Of a stretch of 64,000 nt of DNA, positions 35,684 through 47,849 are shown one piece after another (the first letter of the stretch is position 1; each line of letters opens with the position of its first letter). The notes under the pieces are model-generated. The model worked only from the letters and a program-made list of their open reading frames with translations. It did no database searches and was not told where the DNA came from. The position numbers and the translations under genes were made by a program. The DNA is from Porpolomopsis calyptriformis (Eukaryota; Basidiomycota; Agaricomycetes; Agaricales; Hygrophoraceae). The stretch is from NCBI GenBank assembly GCA_951640195.1, contig OX621175.1:1-64000 (forward strand), read 5' to 3'.

Positions 35684-38600
35684 CTAAATATGATTGAACA
35701 AAGGTGATACTCGATCTCCTTCCAAATGGATGATACTAATGTTGTTCGAATTGGCAGCTTTATGTGCGAATTCCTCCATCTGCAATACATTCCATGCAAG
35801 CACGTTATCCTCAAGCTCACCCCTAACCGGGGCCACCTGGGCAATAGGCTTCTTGAGTCCAACAAACCGCTCAATAGGCATCATGCATCGGGGGCATTGT
35901 GACCCTTCCTGCAAGGCTGTGCCTAGGCACATGGGACACGCTCTGTGTGAACATGGATGGAAGATGCTAGTGGAAAGCATTTGTGGATGCATTGAACACA
36001 TCGGAGGATCGTCAGGGTCAATCTCTCCAGGTAGCTGAGAGAATTGTTTGTCCAGCTGTGCGACTGGTTGAAGGTTACCGAGTGCGTATGAATTCATGTC
36101 CAGGTCTGGGACATTCTGATCAGACATCAAAAACCAGGGGATGTTCTGAGACATGTATGCCTTGGCCGGGATGGGTGTAATTGGTGGTAAGACACCAGTC
36201 ACAATCTGAGATTACATTTCAGCAAGACACCAGAGGATCCTGACCACCACATTACCTCCCATGCCTCCGGCGAGATGATGTGCACATGGAAGCGATGGCC
36301 ATTCTCTTCATCATACATCTAGTCTTTGGTTGGATGGCAATTGCTTGTTTGGCACTAACAGGCTTACCCTTGGAGATACATCATCACAGTAGATTTTTTG
36401 CGCACTGGATGATGAGGGTTACGAGGGATGACGTAGACATGTAGCCAACAGCACATACATTTTTCCACCAATTGCCATCCCCAAAGGTGTTACATTCGTA
36501 GAGTTGAACCCCTTGCGAGCACGTGGAAAAGAGTGTGATGAGGGGCGGTAGAGTGAACTCACTGAAGAGCAGAATTCAGGACTGGAAGACCGTGTGCAAA
36601 CCACCTGAGAAGTACTTGCCCAGATCCATTGAGGTGGTGGAAGGTAAACAGCGCAGAGATCACCATTGATTCTTCGTTTATAGCTTGACAAAGTCCAGGA
36701 ATTAGTGGGATGTGGTTCAAGATCCCAGCTGTCATGATGCAGGTCAAGTATTTGAACAATATAGCACATTATTCGGATTGGAATAAACATACGGAGGAAG
36801 CTCAATCGAGCTGCCAATTGGAATCTTCAACTCCTCAGGTGTCATATGACTTTGCAAGGATTGCTGGAATGCTCCGGTCTGATCCACATGATAAAACCTT
36901 CTGCCCCCATATGGCTCTTCGCGCCGTGGAAATATGTCAAACTGGAGGCCTCCATGTTTGACTTCTTTGGTTACTTGCTCCTCGACAGTATAATTTTGCC
37001 CATGCGACATCGCGACAAACTGTGAGAGGCATCAGAAGTGGGTATCTGTGTGATGGGATCCACATCGACACTGACTTGTCGAACGACTCCAGATTCTGTT
37101 ACAACGCCATCAATCCAAGGCTGCAGTCCAGCAACAATGTAATCTTGTTCGTTTCTAGGCGGAGTAGGCAAGTCATGTGCAATTCCTGTTATTGCATTGA
37201 CGCCTGGAAATAAGAGGGACAAAATTGTTGTCAGCATGGCTGCTCACTTATCGAAAAGAAAAAAGTCTTGTCGACTCGGATTCACCTCCTACTGAAATTT
37301 TTACAGCTGGGCTTTTGGACTGCTCGCAGTTGAAAGCAATCCACATTGCCTCTCATTGGTACATGGGCTGGTCAAAGTAATGGTCACAATTAGGTGGGGG
37401 ATAGAATGGCATTCGAGACCGCACCATGAGAAAACCACCCTTTGATCGGATAATTTCAGGTAATCGATGGGCATAACGGGCTACTGGTACGAGTGGGAAA
37501 AGTCCCCAGCTCTGAAAAGTTACATTCAAAAACAGCATTAACCAACAATAAGCCCTGAGTTCATACTCACAGCGGGAAGCGCATTGTTATTAGCAGACTC
37601 TGGAACACGCAATGTTCTGTGAAAGCAGATCTCCACGCCGGCAACAGTAATACTTGTCCCACTTTCATTGAGCACAGCTAAGGTGCACCCCGGAATCGTG
37701 GAAGGTACGATCCCATGGTGCACAGCGTACTTGCTCCACCAATGAATTACAGGTACTGACCTAGGGGAAAGGGCGATCAAGTCCCAGAAACTTCAACAAG
37801 AACAGGTCTTACTTCGCCATCTGAAGACCCCCAGGGGTGGTAGCGTCGAACTCAGAGACAGAGTCTGTGATGGTGATCCGAATATTATCCTCTGTAAAGA
37901 AGTCCGGGACCCTATAGCCTTGTGGTAGAAAATTCATGAAACTTCTGTAAAAGATGAATAAGGCGTATTTGGCAAACCTTTGGATTTTAAAGCATTCTGA
38001 ATGTCTGCATAGGTGGCGTTGATCTTGACATCACTGAGTGCGACACTTGTGATACTGCCCTCCTTGTCCTGCACCGACGAAACCAGAATGGAGGTCCTGC
38101 CTGACTCGGCTAATAACTGCACAGACGCTATTTGACTGGCATCCCGTGCAATTGCGGGGTCGATATCTTGTTCCTGGAGTGACACAGTATCCTCGATCTG
38201 ATTTAGTATGTTCCTGTGCAAGAATCAACACTCTTCCCATCAACTAAAGCTGGGACTTACAGAGACCACGGAGGCCCAGGAGGGGTTCTCAACTGTCTGT
38301 CAATTTCAGCCAGCTAAAGGGTCGGATGAGCAATCAGCGAAAACACATCTCATACAAAAAATTGACTTTGTTCATGATCTCTTCCACACTAGCAACTAGG
38401 GACACAAGATGCCCTTCTTGTGTGCTGTAATCGACGGCATCAAACCCAAAAGTTCAGGTTGCCATCCTTGGAGTTGACTTACGCATGCATCATGTCCAGA
38501 ACCTGGATCTATACAGTAAACAGACGAATGGACAGATGGAAGTCAGGATCGGAAACAGTCTGCAGAGCTTGGGATGAGAACAAACCGTATGCGCATTGAG

Positions 38601-39397
38601 ATAGATATCAATGTCAGCACAGATTCGTTTGATCTCTTTAGCTATCTCGCCTCGACTCCATGTACGCTGGCCCAATGAGCGCTTAAGCTGCTTCTGTGTT
38701 GCTCTGTGAGCACGCTCGACAAGACTATGAGAAGGATGTGAGTGAAATTTGATTGGGTGTTTGATTACATGACCTGTCCCCCCCTTCAAATAAAAGCCGA
38801 CTGGCGCTCACTTTGAAAGTGCAGTCAATGCATCTGAGTACTCATCTGAACGGAGAGTGTTTCGTCGCCTGCCCTCTTCGAGAATGGAAATGACATGATG
38901 GAGCCTATCAGACATTCGTTGTAGTTCTTCTTTGTTATCTTTGACCTGCGCCGCCAAACGGTGAGCATGGTACCACTAGTATGAGAGCGCTAATGTTATT
39001 TTGCTTGCCTTTGAAACGACATCACGAATCAACTCGATGCTTGCAATCACATCTCTGGCATTGAGGACAGACATGACTGAAATGGAGAAATGGTAGCTCA
39101 GCTTTCCGCTGGGCGTCTAATAGGAAGTCGTCGCAGAATCAGCAACTTTGATTGTGACTGATCTCATCTTTCACCCTAATAACCGTAACAGCGTTTCATT
39201 CGTAAGGAGTTTGGGAGAACTTCTGGACTAACCAAGACATGCGGTCTCACCCATTCAATACTCCAATCAATCTCCCTAAAATCCCTCATCCTCAACTTCT
39301 CGTCATAATTAACCTCCAGCATGATAGCCACCGCCAGTCGCCTATCTTTAGCATCATGGGGGACATTGTGCTCCCAGGCTGTAGCGATTGTATCCAT
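35684..39397 (-). CDS. Large multi-exon RING-finger protein
   Basis: Exons on the minus strand run from MDTIATAWEHNVPHDAKDRR (39397) through TPSGKLSYHFSISV, a helical ELQRMSDRLHHVISILEEGR and SLVERAHRATQKQLKRSLGQ region, then HWWSKYAVHHGIVPSTIPGC and PASWGLFPLVPVARYAHRLP. Next is the block GVNAITGIAHDLPTP, GLQPWIDGVVTESGVVRQ, NYTVEEQVTKEVKHGGLQFD and MTPEELKIPIGSSIELPP. The last exon has a C3HC4 RING: CSMHP...FHPCSHRACPMCLG...CPRCMMPIERFVG. The PWIDG/VRQ/YTVEEQ...GGLQ block occurs, as I recall, in RING proteins of fungi and slime moulds. An E3 ubiquitin ligase role is inferred from the RING. The 5' end is uncertain: homologous-looking sequence upstream (GFKLNPSKIAALTGLK) abuts the NWD gene flank, so the gene may be 5'-truncated. 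Borders in the middle were only partly traced. Confidence 0.5.
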
Positions 39398-39595
39398 CAG
39401 GGTCAAGAAGGTACAGTTGTAGGGACGTATGCATCAGCTTCTGGATCTTGGCTGGATTTCAGTCCAGTGAGAGCAGCGATTTTTGAGGGGTTGAGTTTAA
39501 AGCCTCGTTCAGGACCATCAAATCAGGATGCTTGGTGCTGTGCCTTATCGTCAAGCACTCTTTGATTCATCCCACATCCACCCAAGTCTCTGTCA

Positions 39596-42500
39596 ATGTT
39601 CCGCTCTGTTAAATCAAAGTTTGACAACAAAGAAAGGTTGAGGCAGGCGTGTTCTACTGCCCTCAGTAGCCTGCAAACAACTCTTCGAATAGTGGACAAC
39701 GCCACCGGAGACGCCGGATTCCCAAGACTCCAGACGGGTATAGGTGGTCTGCTATTCATCCTGGATATTATCAAGGTGGATTGCAACCGCTGTGTGTGTG
39801 GACATCTTCTGATGAGTGAAGCAGAAGACATCTCAAAACGCAGTAGACGTCGAAAAACTTTCACAGCAGATCGAAGGTCTCAATCGACTCCTTGAGAGTT
39901 GCAAGAATGGAGGAACATTTTCTTCGGTGACCGCTGACCGAATAGATCGCCTGTTCATGTAGGTCGTCATTGGAATAAACATGAACTAGCCTGATCTATG
40001 TTCTATAGTACATCGAATACGGCGATGGAAGAACTACGAAAGATGGCTTCCCGTAATGCAATAATGCGTTTTATTCACCACGCCGACGATGCACAGTCAA
40101 TCAGCAGTCATATTCAGACAATTGCGTGGTCGATTCAAAGCTTTACGGTATGCCTACTCTATTGGATACTTCAATCTTTGACTGATATGGATGGTGGTGC
40201 ATTGTTGTTCTAGGTGGAAGCCACACTTGCCATTGAATTCGCACTCGACGTTGGTTAATTCCGCGCAGCCTCAATGTGATCCACACTCATGCACTCACAG
40301 GAACATGCCGTCAGGATCCGAGAGGACATCAGCAGCTTTCGTGAGACCACAATGAGTAAATTTCAGGTTCGTGTTGATGGCGCCCTAATCTTTACGACTC
40401 GGTTACTTAATTGCGTCTAGCAAATTAATTCCAGATTAGACATGAAAGGTGAGGACTGATTAGTTGATGCATGCTGAAATGACTTAGACATTCTAGATGG
40501 ATACCCACCATACGCCACCTTTTCCCCATTCGACTCTAAAGATCGAGCACGGTGTTTGGAAGGCACAAGGATAGATATCCTTCATCAGATCTTTCGCTGG
40601 ATTGGTTTCGATGATTCACCCAGCCGAAATCGTCGCGCTTTGAAGGGGAAATCACGAGTGGCCGATACCCTTGCGGCAAAGATCTGTATATTTTGGATCA
40701 ATGGATCAGCCGGGACTGGGAAAACAACGATTGCTTATACTGTTGCCGAAACTTGCAGAGAACGCGACGCTCTCGGTGCAAGCTTCTTCTGCTCGCGTGA
40801 CGATGCCGAATGCAGCAACCCGCGTCTGATATTCACGAGCATTGCCCACCAACTCGGAAACTTCAACGATTCATTCAGAGCCGAGGTTACTCGTGTTATG
40901 AAATCAAAACCTGATATCGGTTATGCCAGTCCGTCATATCAACTTGAAGAGCTTATCGTAAACCCTCTCCGGACGCTCAGAAGCTCATTTCCTCCATGCG
41001 TTGTTGTTGTGGATGGACTCGATGAATGCAAGGAGACCGGAACGACCTCGTTGATCCTATCGTCACTCTCTCTTCACGTCAACACACTCTTCCCATTGAA
41101 GTTTTTGATCACTAGTCGGCCGGAAAGTCACATTACTACCGTTTTTAAATCAGTCGATCTCAACCCTGTCACTCAGCGATACATTTTGCATGAAGTCGAA
41201 CTGGACGTCGTGCAAAGCGATATCGAATGGTACCTTTCATCAAAACTCGCTTCGATAAGAGAGTTATATGATATCCAGGATGAATGGCCTTCTGAAGCAG
41301 ATATCCATTCCCTGACGGTGTTGTCTTCTGCGCTTTTCATCTTTGCATCCACCTCGGTCAATTTCGTCGAGGATCGAAACTATTCCAACCCTAGACGTCA
41401 ACTGATGCGCCTTCTGTGTAATGCGCCGACTGCGACAGAGCCTTCATCCCCGGAGTATAGTCTCGATCGATTATACAGTCAAGTGTTAAACGATGCTTTC
41501 CCTGCTATAACTTCTGATCTTTCTGGCCGGCTGAAGAAGGTTCTAGGCACCATTGTTCTTCTTCGAGATCCGCTCTCTTCATGTACTATTGAACGATTGC
41601 TAGGTGTGCAATCGGGAACAGTTCGAGAGACACTGCGTCATCTTCACTCGGTCATCGTGGTGCCAGATGATGTTAACCAAGTGATTCGAACCCTTCATCC
41701 ATCCTTCTTCGACTTCATAACAAGTTCAGCTCGATGTCAGAATCCTAAATTCGTGGTTAACCCTGGAAGTCAGCATACTCTACTCGCACGTGCCTGTCTA
41801 AATGTCATGAAAGGGCTGAAGCGGGACGTGTGTGGAATAAGAAACCCATTGATCCTCAATAACGAAGTGGACAGTCTTCCGGCACGGATGATAACATGCG
41901 TTCCACCCGAACTACAATATGCATGTCGTCACTGGGCTTGGCACCTGTCAAATGCAATGTTCTCTGACGTTCTCGTTGAACTCGTGGAGGAGTTTTGTTC
42001 GAAATCTCTACTATATTGGGTTGAGACACTGAGTCTGATGGGAGACCTTCGAAATGGCCTCATCGCGCTGGACGCCGCACAACAAGCAATTGCTGTTCGT
42101 TGTTCCCCCCTTTAGCCATGTGCAAAACTGATCGGATTCGATAGAAAGCAGGCAGAAACGTAACTGATACGATGCTTTTACTTCGTGATTGCCAGCGGTT
42201 TACTCTCGAATTTTTCCCGGTCCTCAGTACTTGTTCCCTTCAAGTATATCACTCTGCGTTATTGTTCACTCCAGAAGAGGCCTTAATAAAGAAGATATAT
42301 CGGAGAGAGTTGGACATTCCCATCAAAGTGTGCAATGGATTGGATGAGAGATGGAATTCATGCATACGGACCATAGAAGGACATTCCAGTCACGCAAATT
42401 CGGTCTCATTTTCTCCTGATGGCACGCGGATCCTTTCTGGATCCGACGACCTCACTGTTCGACTGTGGGACGCAGTCAGCGGTGCACATCTGAACACTTT

Positions 42501-44254
42501 CACTGGACGTTCCAGTTGGGTAAAATCAGTCGCATTTTCTCCCGATGGCATGCGTATCGTTTCTGGATCTGACGACAACACTGTTCAACTGTGGGACGCA
42601 ATCAGCGGTGGACATCTGAACACTTTTATGGGACATTCCGATCCGGTGACTTCGGTCACATATTCCCCCGATGGCACGCGTATTGTTTCTGGATCCAACG
42701 ATTGCACTCTTCGGCTATGGGATGCAGTCAACTGTGTACATCTGAAGACGTTCATGGGACATTCCAGTCAAGTAATGTCGGTCGCATTTTCCACTCAGGG
42801 TACGCGTATCGTTTCTGGATCCAAAGACAAAACCGTTCGGCTATGGGACGCACTCAACCGGGCACATCTGAAGACATTCGTGGGACATTCCGGTCCAGTA
42901 AATTCAGTCGCATTTTCCCCTGATGGTAGGCATATCGTTTCCGGATCCAACGACAAAACTGTTCAGATGTGGGACGCAGTCAGAGGTACACCTCTGAACA
43001 CTTTCAAGGGACATTCCCATGAGGTAAATTCAGTCGCATTTTCTTCCGATGGTACGCGTATCGTTTCTGGATCCTACGACTGTGCTCTTCAGCTGTGGGA
43101 CGCAGTCAGCGGTGTGCATCTGTGTACTTTCACCGGTCATTCCAATCGTGTAAATTCGGTCGCATTTTCCCCCGATGGCACTCGTATCGTCTCTGCCTCC
43201 GATGACAAAACTCTCCGGCTGTGGGACACAGTCATCGATGCGCATCTAAACAATTTCAAAAGATATTCCAATTCGGTAAATTTGGTAGCGTTTTCTCCTG
43301 ACGACACGCTTATCGTTTCCGCATCCGACGACAAAACTCTTCGACTATGGGACGCAGCCACCGGCGCACATCTGAGGACTTTCATGGGACATTCCGATAG
43401 TGTAAATTCGGTTACATTTTCCCTCGATGGCACGCGTATCGTTTCTGGGTCCGACGACAACTCCGTTCGGCTGTGGGATGCAATCAGCGGTGCACATCTG
43501 AACACTTTCAAGGGACATTCCCGTTCAGTAATTTCGGTCGCATTTTCCCCCGATGGTACGCGTATCGTTTCTGGATCCCGTGACTGTGCTCTTCGGCTGT
43601 GGGACGCAGTCGGCGGTGCACATCTGAACACCTTCATGGGACATTCCGATTCGGTAAATCCGGTTGCATTTTCCCCTGATGGCACGCGTATCGTTTCTGG
43701 ATCCGGAGACTGGACTGTTCGGCTATGGGATGCAGTCAGCGGTGCCCATCTGAAAACTTTCGTGGGGCATTCTAGTTGGGTAGAATCGGTCGCATTTTCC
43801 CCCGATGGCACCTGTATCATTTCTGGAGCTTTCGACCGAACTGTTCGGCTGTGGGACGCCGTCAGCGGTGCACATCTCAAGACCCTCCAAGGACATTTCA
43901 TTGACGTTGAATCGATCGCACGATCTTGTAATTTATCCGGAAAGTCCTTATCTATCGATGGCATAAACTCGAATGGTCCAATATTTAGTTACATCGCAGA
44001 GGACGGCTGGGTACACTCCCTCACTCGGAATCGACGTGTTTGTTGGGTTCCGGTCTCTCGTAGACCGCAGAGTTTGGCTGCAAAGGGATCTCGTGCAGTT
44101 TTTGGTACCAAAGATGGTCGTGTCATTGTCCTTGATTTCACAAGCATTGACGCCTATTTTTCGCAACCTGTGAGTTTTTCCTTTCATAACCCAACTCTAG
44201 CAGTATTTTTCTAACCTTATTATGGTTTTCTGCGCGCAGAAAACCAGCCTTTAG
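39596..44254 (+). CDS. NACHT-WD40 STAND protein (NWD-type NLR), intact
   Basis: Exons 39596-39775, 39825-39958 and 40019-40147 plus several small ones encode the N-terminal helical region (FRSVKSKFDNKERLRQACST, VDVEKLSQQIEGLNRLLE, EHAVRIREDISSFRETTMSK). The main exon then carries the NACHT domain: Walker A INGSAGTGKTTIAYT, Walker B VVVVDGLDECKE and sensor FLITSRPESHI. An intron with donor at about 42095 and acceptor at 42145 joins DAAQQAIA to KAGRNVTDTMLLLRDCQRFT. Twelve WD40 repeats of exactly 42 residues follow (42382-43893), then a non-repeat tail. A last intron (GTGAGT near 44169 to 44239) leads to KTSL-stop. Fungal STAND proteins of this kind (HET-E/HNWD in Podospora) act in non-self recognition and regulated cell death. 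The start and reading frame appear undamaged. Confidence 0.85.
42382..43893 (+). repeat. Twelve tandem 126-base WD40 units
   Basis: Each unit encodes 42 residues of the form HSxxVxSVAFSPDGTRIVSG then SxDxTVRLWDAVSGAHLxTF and G. Unit length is exactly 126 bases throughout, and most units differ at only a handful of codons. Such homogeneity points to ongoing unequal exchange or gene conversion within the array. Confidence 0.9.
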
Positions 44255-44851
44255 ACTGGCAAAAAATGCCAGTACTGCCTTCATTCGCAAGAGTCTCCGA
44301 TTTCATAAGACGTTGGAGGGATACTATGTAATAGCGTTTACACTATCCGCCAATATATCGATAAAGTTATCCTACGCAGAGTGCTCTTGAGTGACTGCCA
44401 GGGATATATTGACAGAATGATATGGCAAAATATATGTATCTGCTACAAATTCTGACGAAAAATAAGCGGGGGTAAGTGTCTGATATATTAACTAGAAGGG
44501 GGGCAGCGAGACAAGCAGAGAGAGACGGATTTCAGAACCGCCAGAAGCTCAGTTGACTGACGAGATCTGCCAGCAAATGATCAACTGTGCAAAGATGCAA
44601 TAGTGAATTCGTCTTGACCATTCACATTAATGATGGAATTCCATCCTCCCAAGCATGACATTCATTGCTTGTTCGTGAGAACGAATTCACATTGGTTTGT
44701 AAATGTCCATAGATCGCCTGATCGGATTGCTGCTCGATCGGGCCATAGCGATATCAACAAGAAAAGGTATTCGTCTATTCAAGATGTCCTCTACGCGAAC
44801 CACAGTATGAAAAACGGTTGGGTTGTACAAAACGAATTATATAAAGAAAAA
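44255..44851. other. Intergenic region with hairpins
   Basis: A perfect 22-base palindrome (44224-44245) covers the last acceptor site of the NWD gene, and a 7-base-stem hairpin follows (44255-44273). The rest of this convergent region to the NTF2-like copy 2 shows no gene. Confidence 0.5.
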
Positions 44852-45465
44852 TCAAGTATTGATTGGGACTTGGTTATCAGTGAAGACCTGGTTCAGGACG
44901 GACACCCTCCTGGCATCAAAGTAAATCCTCCATTCAGGATTGTCCGGAAGTTCCAAGGTATCATCCTGCTTAATCCTTGGAAAGGAAAAGATATTCATTA
45001 CAACTTGAGGCTTATCACTGATGGAGGAACTTACGTGACGTTGAGAGCAGAGGTGACTCTGTGCTTGAAGTGCTGGCCATTGACAGCCGTGGTCTCGACA
45101 ACGAGATCGTCAAAAAAGATGCTCACCAAACCAAACTATCAAAAGAAAATCATGATAAAACTACGATGAATATTGACAAAGGTGGAAGCTATACATACCA
45201 CTTTCGGCATGTCCTGATTGTCCGGAACCTCGATAGAGGCATCAAAGTTGACTGCCGCCGACACCTGGTTCAAAGCGCCCTGAGACTGGAGCTGCGTCTT
45301 GTAATCGTCGCGAGACATCGGGCACCCGTTCACTGTGATATCGACATCTTGGGACAAGAAACCGTCAAATGCCTTGTCAAAGGCATCCTGGGTGGAGGCC
45401 TTGAGGATTGCGCTCAGTCCGTCCTCGGTCCATTTGGTGAGAGTTCGAGGAAGGTAGGTGGTCAT
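44852..45465 (-). CDS. Small NTF2-like-looking protein, family copy 2
   Basis: ATG 45465 (MTTYLPRTLTKWTEDGLSAI). Three exons join FDKAFDGFLSQDVDITVNG and SIEVPDNQDM with FGLVSIFFDDLVVET, FKHRVTSALNVT and a last exon ending LNQVFTDNQVPINT-stop at 44852. It is close to copy 3 (49655) and more distant from copy 1 (31179). The donor after exon 1 (MPK then GTGGTATG...) is less canonical than in the other copies, so the first splice is a little uncertain. It is convergent with the intact NWD gene, 597 bases away. Its promoter carries the family motifs: TATAAA at about 45547, GGAATTATC near 45588-45596 and CGATAGGACACGACAAC near 45621-45637. Confidence 0.65.
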
Positions 45466-46725
45466 GATGGTATGTTGTTTGAGTGAGAGGTGATTGAAGC
45501 TCTGAAGTGGGTTGAACTGAAGGTCAGCAGCCACTGACCGTAGCGATTTTATACCCCTTTCGAGTTCCTTCAGCCTCGGGCAGTTTGATAATTCCATGAA
45601 CCGAATAAGTCGGAGAATGTGTTGTCGTGTCCTATCGGAACTATGCCAGTACTGTGCAAGCCGGTCAAAGGGTCGACGTCGGTGAGAGAGATGAAGGATG
45701 GATCATGGAATGACAAACCTGATAAGCCGTAATTGATCGATGCGCGCCCAGATAATTTCCATTTTGGTCTGCACATCTCAGGCGTTATTTGATTTCCGAA
45801 TTTGCGGTGTCTATTAATTAACTTGGACTAAGATAGTCTGCGTATGGCGCGCTATCAACGATGCAAACTTGTTACTGCAAGTGACAGTTATAAAAAAAAC
45901 ACCGACCTCGCATGTCATTTTACCTTATTCGTAAGTTTCTAATCGAAGAGAACTCACCTGAATAGACCACAACGGCCTCATGGGTACTGTTCTGATCTTC
46001 CGAATCATACCTGATAAGTTATCAAAGCAGAGAGAAAATCTGATGTGAGATTAATATCGTGAAGAAAAAATAAGCCAACAACGTACCACAAGTTCTTCGC
46101 CACGCAGAACTAATAGGGGTGCAAGACACGTGACTAACACAGACAGAACATGACAGAAAACTCCCGACCCGTGATTCAATAAATTCGCAAGAGGATTAGA
46201 CCAACAAGAGAGTAGGAATCCGTGGGTACGACATCAAGGGTAAGGAGCTAGAGCTGGGATGATACGATCTCCATCCGTCATCGTCGTGCAAGCCACCGGA
46301 TGCGGCTGTTTTTGAGACCCATCCGTCTTGTAACCAAACGCCAAACGTTGGACCAGTGAGGTTTAGGCCATCAGTAAATAGAGTTCCTAGATAATTGCAA
46401 GAAGCAGTCTTCAGATTGACATCACTGACGGCTTTCCGGTGTTGTGGGTAGAATACGACAGAGCGTAATATGGAATGTGCTTCGAGGGTCGTCAGACGGC
46501 ACCACAGGGTTACATCTCACAGCTAAATGGTGCAGTCGTCAAATCCAGAGATGATACGCGTGCCTCTAGGGAGAATGCGACCAAGCAAACAAGTTGGGAA
46601 GGCCCATTTGAGCACGGCGGCCAATTAACCCTGTAAAAGCGTGAGCGGCTGCGCAGCTTTGCTTGATGTGGCCTAATACGAGGTTCAGCTGGGCCTGCCG
46701 CCATCCATCGCAAGAAAGCCCAACG
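45466..46725. other. Intergenic, no gene seen
   Basis: The first 200 bases hold the conserved promoter of the NTF2-like copy 2. The remainder (45800-46725) shows only short frames with no recognisable domain. Confidence 0.5.
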
Positions 46726-47405
46726 TCATCGTGTCAGGCGCGATCTCCAACCTGAGCAGTTGATCCAGTCGATAAGCGAAAGTCTGTTCTGAGCATCGGC
46801 GCTCATGTTCCAGGGGGTGATGTGTGGATGGACGAAGGCGTGTTCAGTTGAGAGTTTTGGGACGAGGTCAATACGGAGCTTGAAGTAGGGATGGTACTTC
46901 GTAAGCTCCCAGTGAAGAATGAGTAAAGACCACCGTGGAAGCATTCCGCACAGATACAATCCAATATGGTGAATGGGTCAAACCTATCGAGAGCTCGCCT
47001 GCTGTAGGCGAACCTACTGCATGGATGATTCGCAAGTAGCGCCTCGACCACCAGGCTACCCAAAAACATTTAAATCCCATCATCCGATCTTCAGCCCTAG
47101 GTCTCCAGCATACGTCCATGTATTCGGTTCGAGATGAGAATCTAACGTTCCATATTGGCATCATAAACCGCTCTGTAGCGAGGGGCTTGTATCGAGTTTC
47201 TGCGCGCACTCGAATGCTGCGATTTCCGCTTCTCAAGTTTCATCAGACACGAATTCCCCAGTGCGGCTGTGAAACGGACCTTTGGGCATTCAAATTCGAG
47301 TGGTGACAAGTGTTCGATAATGATTGAGGAACAGGATAAGTTCATACTCTGTATAACAAGCAAGCAAAGCTCCGAATGGAGCAACCTAGTGAATGAATTT
47401 ACCAA
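46726..47405 (-). pseudogene. Relic of an APH-type kinase gene
   Basis: One minus-strand frame reads FVHPHITPWNMSADAQNRLS then LIDWINCSGW. It resembles the H.DI.P.N...D...L..LIDW..SGW catalytic and metal-binding stretch of fungal aminoglycoside-phosphotransferase-like kinases, but with His in place of the catalytic Asp. Upstream pieces (ARRNSIQAPRYRAVYD, TGELSIGLTHSPYWI) are in different frames and no continuous gene can be built. It is probably a decayed member of the kinase-like expansion common in mushrooms. Confidence 0.4.
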
Positions 47406-47499
47406 GTATCACGGCTGCCAACCAACCAAGTCAAAATCGCAAAAGAGACCGCACCGTCAACGTTCAGGACCATCAAATCAGAGGCTTTGTACTGGAAGT

Positions 47500-47745
47500 C
47501 TTTGGTCCAGTCTCTGTCAACGTCCCGCTCTGTCCGATCACAGTTGGATAACAAAGAAAGGTTGAAGCTCGCATCTTCTACTGCTGTTCACGGCAATCCG
47601 GGGTCTCCAGCGTCCTTTTCGAATAGTCGAAAAGGCTACTGGAGACGCCAGATTGCAGACGGTGATAGAGGGTTGAATATTTGTGCTAGATGCTATCAAC
47701 ATGGATTGCAACCGTTGTGTTTGATGACTTGTTCTTATGAGTGAA
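47500..47745 (+). pseudogene. Relic of NWD first exon
   Basis: The sequence aligns with 39580-39800 of the intact NWD gene: CTCTGTCAACGTCCCGCTCT, then ACAAAGAAAGGTTGA, later GGAGACGCCAGAT and CATGGATTGCAACCGTTGTG. It has frame-breaking changes and no NACHT or WD40 sequence follows. The upstream flank GTTCAGGACCATCAAATCAG (47461-47480) is also shared with the intact gene (39505-39524). Confidence 0.7.
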
Positions 47746-47849
47746 TTATCAAAACGCGGTTACATCCTGTTTCAAAACGCAGTTACATCCTGTACGACTG
47801 ATTATAATAAGGAAGGTATCTGCTAATGGAAAGTAGACACTTTCATTCG

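Noticed and set aside
39596..42115. Separate genes for the NACHT part and the WD40 part
   Set aside because: A good GT-AG intron at about 42095-42144 joins them in frame (QAIA to KAGRNVTDTM), and decayed copies keep the same order.
43137..43964. 275-codon minus-strand frame across the WD40 array
   Set aside because: Repetitive because the sense WD40 repeats are; no independent start or motif.
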